This document shows positions 5,479-10,514 of a stretch of 10,514 nucleotides of DNA, piece by piece. The first letter of the stretch is position 1; every line of letters starts with the position of its first letter. Source of the DNA: Spirochaetales bacterium (lineage in GTDB: Bacteria; Spirochaetota; Spirochaetia; DSM-27196; SLAA01); assembly GCA_007126415.1 (NCBI GenBank), contig SLBH01000091.1, positions 1 through 10,514 of the forward strand, written 5' to 3'. The position numbers were made by a program, and so were the translations under genes. The notes below the pieces were generated by a model. The model searched no databases. It saw only the letters and a program-made list of their open reading frames with translations, and was not told the origin of the DNA.

Positions 5479-6807
5479 ATGAAACGTGGATTATGGGCAG
5501 CGCTCTGCATGCTCTTGCTTGTGGGCACGGCCGCGGCCGAAGGGCGGCGGTGGGAAGGCACCGCCGCGCCGGGGCGGTACGGCGAGTTCCCGGAATCCGG
5601 TAATTTTGCAGCCTCCAATAGCTTCCCGGTCAACAGCCGCATCGAGGTGGAACATCTCGAGACCGGCCGCCGCACAACCGTGTTCGTAACGCGCGAACTC
5701 GATGAGACCGGCGTTTTGGTGTTGCTGTCGCCCGACGCGGCGCGTGAGATCGGCCTCGAACGCGACGCCGGTGCCGAGGTACGTGTTCGGCGCGTCGATC
5801 GGGCCGCGCCGCCTTCACGAACGCGCGGGCCTGAAGCCGCGCTCTCGTCCGATCCCGACCGCAATCCGTTGGCCGCCCTCTCTATCCCGCCGGCGGATCG
5901 CGCGCCGGCGGATCGCGCGGCAGCGGATCCTGAGGTGCCGCTTGTCGAGCCGGAGCAGGACGCGCCGGAACTCGAACCGGCGCGAGCGCCGCGTGCGCTG
6001 AGCGAGCTTCCGCGAATCCCGGTACCCGACGAGCCTTCCGATCCGGTAACGGATCCTGTAATCGCGATCGACGAAGAGGAGTTTGCCGAGCTCGCGCGCG
6101 AGCCGAGCGACGACGAGCCGGAGCTCGGGCTGCGGCCTCGCGTGTCGGAGCGGCCTTCTGCCGAGGACCGCGCGCCTCCGGACGAACCGGTGAGCGACGA
6201 AGCAGTGAGCGACGAACCGGTAGAGAAAGAGCCCGAGGACCCCGAGGTTGCGGCCCGGCGGACAGCGCCCGATGCGGATGCACCGCACCTTGCCCCGTCC
6301 CTTGAATTCGAGGAAACGGTTGATCCGGGGCCGGACGCGGAACCCGCGGATCCGAAGCCGGACCCGGACCCGGACGTCGCTGTCGAGGCGCGTGAAGAGG
6401 ACGACGTACCTGAGTTTCCGGGCCCCGACGCGGTTCTGTCACTCGAGCCCTCGGACGAGCGGCCGCCGGAAGGTCCGGTCACGGTGGAGCCGATCGAGCC
6501 GCCTGTGGACGCGGAACCCGCTCCGGCACCTGTACCGCCGAGCGAGCCGAGCGAGCCGACCGTGACCGGCGTGCTCGAACCGGGGCAGTACTACGTGCAA
6601 CTCGGCGCGTTCGAGAGTCGCGAGGGCGCCGGCGTACTGGTCTCGGGCCTCGATACTCGCTACCCGTCGACGATAGTGGATGGGCGGCTCAACGGACGGC
6701 AGGTATACCGTGTGTATCTTGGACCGCTGTCCGAGGACGAAGCCGGAGCGGCACTCTATACCGTTCGGCGACGTGGGTATCGCGACGCGTTCGTAACCCA
6801 ACCGTAG
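5479..6807 (+). CDS. SPOR-domain envelope protein with diverged RlpA-like barrel and long acidic linker
   Basis: The 442-residue protein starts at ATG 5479, where a GC-rich ribosome-binding stretch (CAGGGGGTGG) and an immediate signal peptide (MKRGLWAALCMLLLVGTAAA, cut after about residue 20) argue against the longer upstream frame. Residues about 27-106 resemble the RlpA double-psi beta barrel: FAASNSFPVNSRIEVEHLET (43-62) parallels the TAAHRTLPFGTRVRVTNL type, and LLSPDAAREIGL (82-93) parallels the IDLSRAAAEAL type. The Asp of the family NDRGP block is not recognisable and the IDLS Asp is replaced (LLSP), so lytic transglycosylase activity is doubtful. Residues about 108-365 form a low-complexity Pro/Glu/Asp/Ala linker, presumably disordered and strongly negative. 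Residues about 367-441 (GQYYVQLGAF to RRGYRDAFVTQ) are a SPOR domain, which binds denuded glycan strands at division septa. It lies 22 bp after the secreted-protein gene. Confidence 0.85.
   Translation: MKRGLWAALCMLLLVGTAAAEGRRWEGTAAPGRYGEFPESGNFAASNSFPVNSRIEVEHLETGRRTTVFVTRELDETGVLVLLSPDAAREIGLERDAGAEVRVRRVDRAAPPSRTRGPEAALSSDPDRNPLAALSIPPADRAPADRAAADPEVPLVEPEQDAPELEPARAPRALSELPRIPVPDEPSDPVTDPVIAIDEEEFAELAREPSDDEPELGLRPRVSERPSAEDRAPPDEPVSDEAVSDEPVEKEPEDPEVAARRTAPDADAPHLAPSLEFEETVDPGPDAEPADPKPDPDPDVAVEAREEDDVPEFPGPDAVLSLEPSDERPPEGPVTVEPIEPPVDAEPAPAPVPPSEPSEPTVTGVLEPGQYYVQLGAFESREGAGVLVSGLDTRYPSTIVDGRLNGRQVYRVYLGPLSEDEAGAALYTVRRRGYRDAFVTQP
5889..5918. repeat. 15-bp direct tandem repeat in the linker of the SPOR protein
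   Basis: GCCGGCGGATCGCGC occurs twice head to tail (5889-5903 and 5904-5918), followed by a partial third copy (GCAGCGGATCC). It encodes the Ala-Asp-Arg-Ala-Pro repeat at about residues 139-148 and keeps the frame. Confidence 0.8.
6181..6225. repeat. 15-bp tandem repeat, three copies, in the linker of the SPOR protein
   Basis: Three units of the type GACGAACCGGTGAGC (6181-6195, 6196-6210, 6211-6225) encode DEPVS, DEAVS and DEPVE (residues 235-249). The second copy differs at two bases and the third at its end. This points to in-frame slippage as the way the linker grew. Confidence 0.8.
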
Positions 6808-6822
6808 CGCGCGTGCCGAGGA

Positions 6823-6843
6823 GCGCACTGAGTTATCGTGCGC
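6823..6843. terminator. Small hairpin between convergent genes, possible weak bidirectional terminator
   Basis: GCGCAC (6823-6828) and GTGCGC (6838-6843) form a perfect 6-bp stem with a 9-nt loop in the 38-bp gap between the SPOR-protein stop (6807) and the stop of the opposing gene (6846). No T-run follows on either strand, so Rho-independent termination is not shown. The position is the main support. Confidence 0.3.
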
Positions 6844-6845
6844 GG

Positions 6846-7220
6846 CTAACGGAGGGGGCGCGTTCGATGGGGGCGGAGATAACTGCCGCGGGAGCGGGCA
6901 CACCGTGACCCGCCGAGCTCGGCGGTCAGACGCTGCACGGCGTCGAGATAATGCCGGTACTCGATCCGCAAGCGTTCCTGTAGTTGCAGCTCGGCACGCA
7001 CGCGTGCGGCCTTCTGCGAGGACACGCGCTCGAGCAACTCACCACGCTCACGGTCCTCGAGAAACATCATGGCCAGCGCTAGGTCGCGGTCGCCGGTCTT
7101 CATGAGAACGTTCTGAGCCTGAACCGGCCCGGCGGCAGCCGCTGCGGCCGCCAAGGCTCGATCAGGTGGTGTTGTGCGCTCGGAAGCGCTTACGTGTTTT
7201 CGCTGCTGCCTACCAGACAC
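6846..7220 (-). CDS. Small helical protein, FliG/MgtE-N-like repeat, after fabZ
   Basis: The 124-residue frame has no ATG near its beginning. GTG 7220, with GGAG 5 nt upstream, is the best start and overlaps the fabZ end by 31 bp; GTG 7226 is less well placed. A Pro/Ala-rich N-terminus (AAAAAAA at about 25-31) leads to a soluble helical core, about 35-103: NVLMKTGDRDLALAMMFLED, ELLERVSSQKAARVRAELQL, then an amphipathic helix with IEYRHYLDAV. The helix-turn pattern and the QKAARV block resemble the helical repeats of FliG, MotE and MgtE N-terminal domains; this is an impression, not a proven match. The last 20 residues are Arg-rich and low in complexity. Two in-frame CTC-GAG Leu-Glu pairs (7029-7034, 7056-7061) agree with the codon habit of the surrounding genes and support real coding. 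There is no signal peptide or membrane segment. Function is unknown. Confidence 0.6.
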   Translation of the reverse strand: MSGRQQRKHVSASERTTPPDRALAAAAAAAGPVQAQNVLMKTGDRDLALAMMFLEDRERGELLERVSSQKAARVRAELQLQERLRIEYRHYLDAVQRLTAELGGSRCARSRGSYLRPHRTRPLR

Positions 7221-7618
7221 ATCCACTCCGCTTCGGCCGCAACCTCATCGCCGACCATCGCCTTCCCGCTTTGCTTAATCATGCGAGGGGTGATGCGTAG
7301 GTTCTTGATCTCGAGGCGTACGGTTTCATCCGGGCGTACCTGGCGGCGGAACTTTGCCTTCTCGATCGCGGCAAGAAAGAACAGCGCATCATCGCCGAGC
7401 GCTCCAAGTTGCCGGATTCCGGCGCCGCCGCACTGCGCCATGGTCTCGACGAGAATGACGCCCGGGACTACCGGGTAATCAGGGAAATGGCCCGGGAAGA
7501 AAAACTCGTCGGCGCTGTAGGTGTGTGTGCCCACGATCTCTTCATCGGTGCAGCGCTCGAGCTTGTCCACAAACAAGAACGGCTCGCGATGGGGTAGTAA
7601 CTGCTTGATCTCTTCCAT
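7190..7618 (-). CDS. fabZ: 3-hydroxyacyl-[acyl-carrier-protein] dehydratase FabZ
   Basis: This 142-residue hot-dog-fold enzyme dehydrates (3R)-hydroxyacyl-ACP to trans-2-enoyl-ACP in the cytoplasmic type II fatty-acid cycle. The N-terminal LLPHREPFLFVDKL, the catalytic-His block FPGHFP (His44) and the catalytic-Glu block GVILVETMAQ (Glu58) are all present, as is the AAIEKAKFRRQVRPDE stretch. Length matches the family. ATG 7618 is chosen because AAGGA lies 8 nt upstream. An ATG at 7654 would add 12 residues, but it overlaps the TATAAT of the promoter in front of the gene, so it is unlikely to be used. The gene follows ccdA by 84 bp and has its own promoter. In many diderms fabZ sits with lipid A genes (lpxD, lpxA), which are not seen here. 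Confidence 0.95.
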   Translation of the reverse strand: MEEIKQLLPHREPFLFVDKLERCTDEEIVGTHTYSADEFFFPGHFPDYPVVPGVILVETMAQCGGAGIRQLGALGDDALFFLAAIEKAKFRRQVRPDETVRLEIKNLRITPRMIKQSGKAMVGDEVAAEAEWMCLVGSSENT

Positions 7619-7652
7619 ACTGTGGTTCCTTATCGAGGTAGTCTGACTTCGC

Positions 7653-7682
7653 ATTATAGAGTTCCGCCTCCCGCCGCTGCAA
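7653..7682 (-). promoter_or_regulatory. Sigma-70-type promoter for fabZ
   Basis: On the minus strand a perfect -10, TATAAT (7658-7653), is preceded by TTGCAG (7682-7677) at 18-nt spacing. The predicted start near 7646 gives a leader of about 28 nt containing AAGGA before ATG 7618. The -35 is only half consensus; the -10 and position carry the call. Confidence 0.6.
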
Positions 7683-7714
7683 GCCGTGTCGGTAAGTGAC
7701 GGTCACACGCCTTG
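7680..7714. repeat. Imperfect inverted repeat over the ccdA stop and the fabZ -35
   Basis: CAAGCCGTGT (7680-7689) and ACACGCCTTG (7705-7714) are complementary at nine of ten positions and flank 15 nt. One arm overlaps the -35 of the fabZ promoter; the other covers the end of ccdA. No T-tract follows, so it is a poor intrinsic terminator. An operator or an RNA hairpin protecting the upstream 3' end are both possible. Confidence 0.5.
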
Positions 7715-8671
7715 GAACCTGAGGTACGACTGTAGCAGCGCCGCAATCTCGATCACGCCGAGGCTCTGGAGCGTCGCGATCACGATCCATATCGCTACCC
7801 AGATCCGGAGCGCAACGGGAGTGACCCGCCGAGAGCCGGTGTCGCTCGAGTTCCGGGGGGCGCGAACGCGCCGGATCACCACAGGCAGTAACGCGAGCGC
7901 GAGCGCCGCGACGGCGAACCCCAACCGGGAAGCCCCCGGATGAGCGGCGTGCAGGCGCTCGAGTGCCGTCGCGGTCCGCGCGAGCGCTATGTTGAGATAC
8001 TGAAAGCGACCGAACGCGATCGACAGCCCGATCGCGATCAAGAATGCGCCGGCGGCGCGCTTGATCGTGTTGTAGCGCGGTCCGAGACTCCGTAGCCGCC
8101 GCATGATCGGGTCGAAGAACAGCGCCGTAACGATAAACGGCGCCCCGAGCCCAACCGAGTACGCCGCAAGGTACAAGACCCCCTGTGCCGGCGCCGCCGA
8201 GCTGCCGGCGAGAAAGAGAATCGCCGCGAGGATCGGCCCTATGCAGGGTGTCCAGCCCGCTCCGAACGCCATCCCGACCACGATCGAGCCCATGTATCCA
8301 CGGGGCCGCCCGGGTAACGGGATGCGCCGCTCGAGCTGCAAAAGGCGCGTAAACGGAACGATCATATGGACCCCGAGAAGCACAACGACTGCTCCCGCGA
8401 TCAGATTAATAATAGTGGCCGCGTCGCTGAACAGTAGTGCAGTTCCCGAAAACATGGCGCCGAGCAGCATGAACACCGCCGAAAACCCGAAGACAAAACA
8501 GAGCGTGCGCAGCAAGACGCGGTTCTTGAGCGCAGCCGGCTCTCGCAGCTCCTCGAGACCAACGCCGCCGATATACGAGAGGTACGACGGCACGAGCGGT
8601 ATGATGCACGGCGAGAAGAACGAAAGCAGCCCGCCGAAAAACGCGATCAGGATATTGATGTCGGTGCTCAC
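7703..8671 (-). CDS. ccdA: CcdA/DsbD-type transmembrane thiol electron carrier
   Basis: This 322-residue inner-membrane protein carries electrons from cytoplasmic thioredoxin to periplasmic thioredoxin-like partners for cytochrome c maturation or disulfide reduction. The two hallmark Cys-Pro motifs in membrane helices are SFFSPCIIPLVPSYL (Cys22) and GWTPCIGPIL (Cys143), each starting one of two inverted three-helix repeats. CcdA proteins are often about 230-240 residues. Here about 80 extra residues add two predicted membrane helices (about 249-267 and 284-306) joined by a basic loop, which is unusual. The start is GTG 8671, overlapping the TlpA-like gene by 4 bp (GTGA), so the two are translationally coupled and surely functional partners. 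Confidence 0.93.
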   Translation of the reverse strand: MSTDINILIAFFGGLLSFFSPCIIPLVPSYLSYIGGVGLEELREPAALKNRVLLRTLCFVFGFSAVFMLLGAMFSGTALLFSDAATIINLIAGAVVVLLGVHMIVPFTRLLQLERRIPLPGRPRGYMGSIVVGMAFGAGWTPCIGPILAAILFLAGSSAAPAQGVLYLAAYSVGLGAPFIVTALFFDPIMRRLRSLGPRYNTIKRAAGAFLIAIGLSIAFGRFQYLNIALARTATALERLHAAHPGASRLGFAVAALALALLPVVIRRVRAPRNSSDTGSRRVTPVALRIWVAIWIVIATLQSLGVIEIAALLQSYLRFQGV

Positions 8672-9324
8672 GAGCTCAGTTCCAGCACGGCGCGAAAGCG
8701 CTCCGGAAAGCCCTCGGCGTCCCAGACGTGAAATCCAACCTTGGCACCGAGCACTCGGCCGTCGGGGGCGATAAGGTAACTCATCGGCATGCCGCGCACC
8801 GCGTAACGCCGCGAAACCGCCCCGCTGCGGTCGAGCACGATCGGAAACGCGAGCTCGAGCCGTTCGACAAACTCTGCGACGGTTTCCGGGTCTTCCTGCA
8901 CGTTCACCCCGAGCACCGAGAGCTCGTCACGATCGAGACTATCGTGCAGGTTTTGCAACGACGGCATCTCTTCGACACAGGGAGGGCACCATGATGCCCA
9001 GAAGTTGAGTAGCACGAGCGCACCCTCGAAGCTGCTCAGCGTAAGCTCCTCGCCGGAAAGAGCGGTAAGCTCGAACTCCTCGGCCGTTACGCTGTTGCGA
9101 ACCGCCTGGAATCCGAGTTCCTCTACCGCCACCGCGAGCTCGTCGTACTCGGGGGCCTGCTCGGCGGCGTCGACGCCGGGCTGCTGCTCGTTCTGAGGGG
9201 CGTGAGGTTCGCCGCTACCGATCTCACGATACAACACCAGCGACACCACGATGACGGTTGCGACCCCGGCGAGCGCACCGAGCGTAACGACGACTGCAGA
9301 ACCGATACCGGAACGTGACTTCAT
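8668..9324 (-). CDS. Membrane-anchored TlpA/ResA-like thiol-disulfide oxidoreductase
   Basis: From ATG 9324 this is 218 residues: a short basic N-terminus (MKSRSG), one membrane anchor (about 8-32), an acidic Gln/Glu/Pro-rich spacer (about 36-70), then a periplasmic thioredoxin fold with NFWASWCPPC (Cys113, Cys116), PSLQNLH, GVNVQEDPE and the cis-Pro loop GMPMSYLI (Pro180). It reduces disulfides in exported proteins, for example apocytochrome c, and is recharged by CcdA encoded next. Start choice is uncertain. ATG 9330 and 9324 both lack a Shine-Dalgarno site and lie directly after a strong promoter, suggesting a leaderless transcript. GTG 9393 overlaps the upstream protease stop as GTGA and would add 23 residues ahead of the anchor. 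I favour 9324 because it gives a normal signal anchor and agrees with the promoter. Confidence 0.92.
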   Translation of the reverse strand: MKSRSGIGSAVVVTLGALAGVATVIVVSLVLYREIGSGEPHAPQNEQQPGVDAAEQAPEYDELAVAVEELGFQAVRNSVTAEEFELTALSGEELTLSSFEGALVLLNFWASWCPPCVEEMPSLQNLHDSLDRDELSVLGVNVQEDPETVAEFVERLELAFPIVLDRSGAVSRRYAVRGMPMSYLIAPDGRVLGAKVGFHVWDAEGFPERFRAVLELSS

Positions 9325-9331
9325 AATCATG

Positions 9332-9360
9332 AGTATACAACTATTATTTGGCGTTTTCAA
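9332..9360 (-). promoter_or_regulatory. Near-consensus sigma-70 promoter for the tlpA-like/ccdA pair
   Basis: Minus-strand TTGAAA (9360-9355), 17 nt, TATACT (9337-9332), in a locally AT-rich patch unlike its surroundings. The predicted transcription start is about 9324-9327, at or within 3 nt of ATG 9324, leaving no room for a ribosome-binding site. Confidence 0.65.
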
Positions 9361-9389
9361 TCCGGCGTCGATCCGTTCCTCAAGTTGAG

Positions 9390-10145
9390 TCACCCGAGCT
9401 GAGTTTCGGCGACCAGCGTAAACACGAGGGTGAAAAAGTTATACCCGGCGTGCGCGAGCCCAATGTGGTGAACACTACGGCGCCGGTAGAACGCGATAGA
9501 GAGCACCACGCCGATGAGCGCGGCGAACAGTAACCCGACCACGCCCTGGTAGATATGACCCACGGCAAACAGCGTCGTGCTAACCGCTACCGCCTGGGGA
9601 ACGCGAACTCCGGCTTGAGCCAAGCGGGGAAGCATGTACGCACGAAAAAAAAGCTCCTCGCGGTATCCGGTGAGTAGCGAAGTGATCGCTACAAGCGGGA
9701 GGAGCTGCGGGCGTGTGAGCCGAAAACCGGCGCCTTCCGGGGTGGAGATATCCAGTCCAAGGTGCTGCAGCGCGAGCGCAAGGCCGATTACCGCCGCAAG
9801 CGCCGCAAACAGCACCGGGACGAGCAACGCCGCCCAAACGGCGTCTTGCACCCGTGGACGGCGAATCCCGAACTCGCGGGCCCAGATCTCGGGCCGGCTC
9901 TTGATGGTGTGTAGAATCAAGAGGATTTGTGGGATCGCTACGATCGCGTAACTGAAGTGAAACCCGAGGTGATCAAACAGCTCGAACTCCACCGAGTCGT
10001 CAACCATCAGCATGCCCGGTAGGAACAGCACCAGAAACAGCAGTAAGATCTCGGACACTATTGTACGGCGAAACCGATCCCCGACGGCGTGGGGTAACTG
10101 ATAGCCTTGCTCGGCGCGGCGCTCGCGCGATTGTTGTGTATTCAT
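9390..10145 (-). CDS. CPBP family intramembrane glutamic endopeptidase (Abi/CAAX-protease type)
   Basis: This 251-residue multi-pass membrane protein has several hydrophobic helices (about 29-48, 62-81, 103-127, 147-160, 185-198, 201-219 and 227-246). The family motifs appear in order: YREELFFR (Glu163, Glu164, Arg168), FAVGH (His197) and LAHAGYNF (His232, Asn236). Relatives cleave substrates within the membrane (Rce1-type) or act in bacteriocin self-immunity and stress response; the substrate here cannot be told. Start ATG 10145 has no good Shine-Dalgarno site and lies 11 nt after a promoter -10. Its stop is followed 65 bp later by ATG 9324 of the thioredoxin gene, which also has its own promoter, so the linkage to the tlpA-ccdA pair may be only partial. 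Confidence 0.9.
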   Translation of the reverse strand: MNTQQSRERRAEQGYQLPHAVGDRFRRTIVSEILLLFLVLFLPGMLMVDDSVEFELFDHLGFHFSYAIVAIPQILLILHTIKSRPEIWAREFGIRRPRVQDAVWAALLVPVLFAALAAVIGLALALQHLGLDISTPEGAGFRLTRPQLLPLVAITSLLTGYREELFFRAYMLPRLAQAGVRVPQAVAVSTTLFAVGHIYQGVVGLLFAALIGVVLSIAFYRRRSVHHIGLAHAGYNFFTLVFTLVAETQLG

Positions 10146-10156
10146 TGCGCTTTCAG

Positions 10157-10185
10157 GAGATACCGTGGGCGGTAGGGCTTGTCAA
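10157..10185 (-). promoter_or_regulatory. Promoter for the CPBP protease gene
   Basis: A perfect minus-strand -35, TTGACA (10185-10180), is followed at 17 nt by TATCTC (10162-10157), a weaker -10. The predicted transcription start near 10150 lies about 5 nt before ATG 10145, giving an almost leaderless mRNA. Confidence 0.5.
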
Positions 10186-10229
10186 CAGGCGCTCGTATAC
10201 GCACACTGCTAATAGGGAGACGCAAATCG

Positions 10230-10514
10230 GTGACGACGGTAACGGTTGTAACGGCTATAGCGGTGCTGATTGTTGCTGCTGTGGTAGTTGCGCGCTCGGG
10301 CGGGCTCGGTGTGTACTCGTTGCCGGAGTTCTACGCCGCCGGTAAAGACGCGGGATTTGCGCTGCGCGATATTCGCCTGTTGCACCGCGTCGCGGGTGAG
10401 GCCGGTCTGACGAACCCAACCTCGCTCTTCTGGTCTCAGCGATCGCTCGATCGGTGCATCGAGACCGTCTATCAGCGCTGGTACGCCGAAGGGCTGGAGG
10501 ACGCCCCCCGCAAC
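10230..10514 (+). CDS. Membrane-anchored protein, 5' part only; possibly spirochaetal PilZ-type
   Basis: Ninety-five codons are visible, starting at GTG 10230 with AGGGAG about 10 nt upstream; the gene runs off the right edge. Residues 1-21 are strongly hydrophobic (VVTAIAVLIVAAVVVA), a signal anchor or signal peptide. A soluble part follows with GKDAGFALRDIRLLHRVAGE and NPTSLFWSQRSLDRCIETVY. The pattern of a short membrane anchor, a small helical domain and an LFW-S-xSLDRCI stretch recalls the N-terminal region of PilZ-domain (cyclic-di-GMP binding) proteins annotated in spirochaetes. This is a memory-based impression and the PilZ domain itself would lie outside the window. It is transcribed divergently from the CPBP protease gene, 84 bp apart. 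Confidence 0.6.
   Translation, partial: MTTVTVVTAIAVLIVAAVVVARSGGLGVYSLPEFYAAGKDAGFALRDIRLLHRVAGEAGLTNPTSLFWSQRSLDRCIETVYQRWYAEGLEDAPRN

Noticed and set aside
5370..6482. Long minus-strand open frame (370 codons), rich in Ser, Gly and Arg, opposite the SPOR-protein gene
   Set aside because: It is the antisense shadow of the repetitive acidic linker; composition is low complexity, and the plus frame has a signal peptide, a SPOR domain and a good start.
8103..8774. Plus-strand open frame of 223 codons
   Set aside because: Antisense to ccdA and the thioredoxin gene, both certain; Pro/Arg/Ser-rich shadow composition.
1..10514. Mobile element, CRISPR array, tRNA or phage genes
   Set aside because: No transposase or integrase motifs, no regularly spaced repeats and no tRNA-like cloverleaf sequence were seen; repeats present are short and intragenic.

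Overview
The window is a GC-rich, densely packed stretch of a bacterial chromosome, mostly coding on the minus strand. Secreted proteins with signal peptides, a SPOR-domain protein, a LoaP/NusG-type specialised antiterminator and the general gene style fit a diderm bacterium. A free-living spirochaete is my best guess, because LoaP-type proteins are known from that phylum and the partial gene at the right edge looks spirochaetal. This is inference from family recognition and was not checked by any search. No tRNA, rRNA, CRISPR array or insertion sequence is visible.

Region 1 (1-4761, minus) looks like one operon read right to left: a NusG-family specialised elongation factor, a CapD/FlaA1-like nucleotide-sugar dehydratase/epimerase, a DegT/DnrJ/EryC1/StrS aminotransferase, and a molybdopterin-binding subunit of the xanthine dehydrogenase family that runs off the left edge. 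The first three overlap (4 bp, then 17 bp) and the fourth starts 16 bp after the third. The dehydratase and aminotransferase together are the classic route to a 4-amino-4,6-dideoxy sugar nucleotide. The NusG paralogue probably keeps polymerase processive through a long surface-polysaccharide operon. The molybdenum-hydroxylase subunit is an odd companion, and several of its expected active-site residues are replaced.

Region 2 (4762-6807) begins with a 143-bp divergent intergenic stretch holding a small hairpin. A two-gene plus-strand unit follows: a secreted protein of unknown function, and a protein with a signal peptide, a diverged RlpA-like barrel, a roughly 260-residue acidic Pro/Glu/Asp linker and a C-terminal peptidoglycan-binding SPOR domain. 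It converges on region 3 across 38 bp that contain a small hairpin.

Region 3 (6846-10145, minus) is read right to left as a CPBP-family membrane protease, a membrane-anchored TlpA/ResA-like thioredoxin (WCPPC), a CcdA-type membrane electron carrier, FabZ, and a small helical protein resembling FliG/MgtE-N repeats. CcdA and the thioredoxin form an evident pair moving reductant to the periplasm. Sigma-70-like promoters can be read in front of the protease, the thioredoxin and fabZ. The first two place the predicted transcription start within a few bases of the start codon, suggesting leaderless or nearly leaderless mRNAs. An inverted repeat overlaps the -35 of the fabZ promoter.

Region 4 (10146-10514) is a divergent intergenic segment and the 5' end of a plus-strand gene cut by the window edge. 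Across all genes the palindrome CTCGAG is strongly over-represented, almost always as an in-frame Leu-Glu codon pair.
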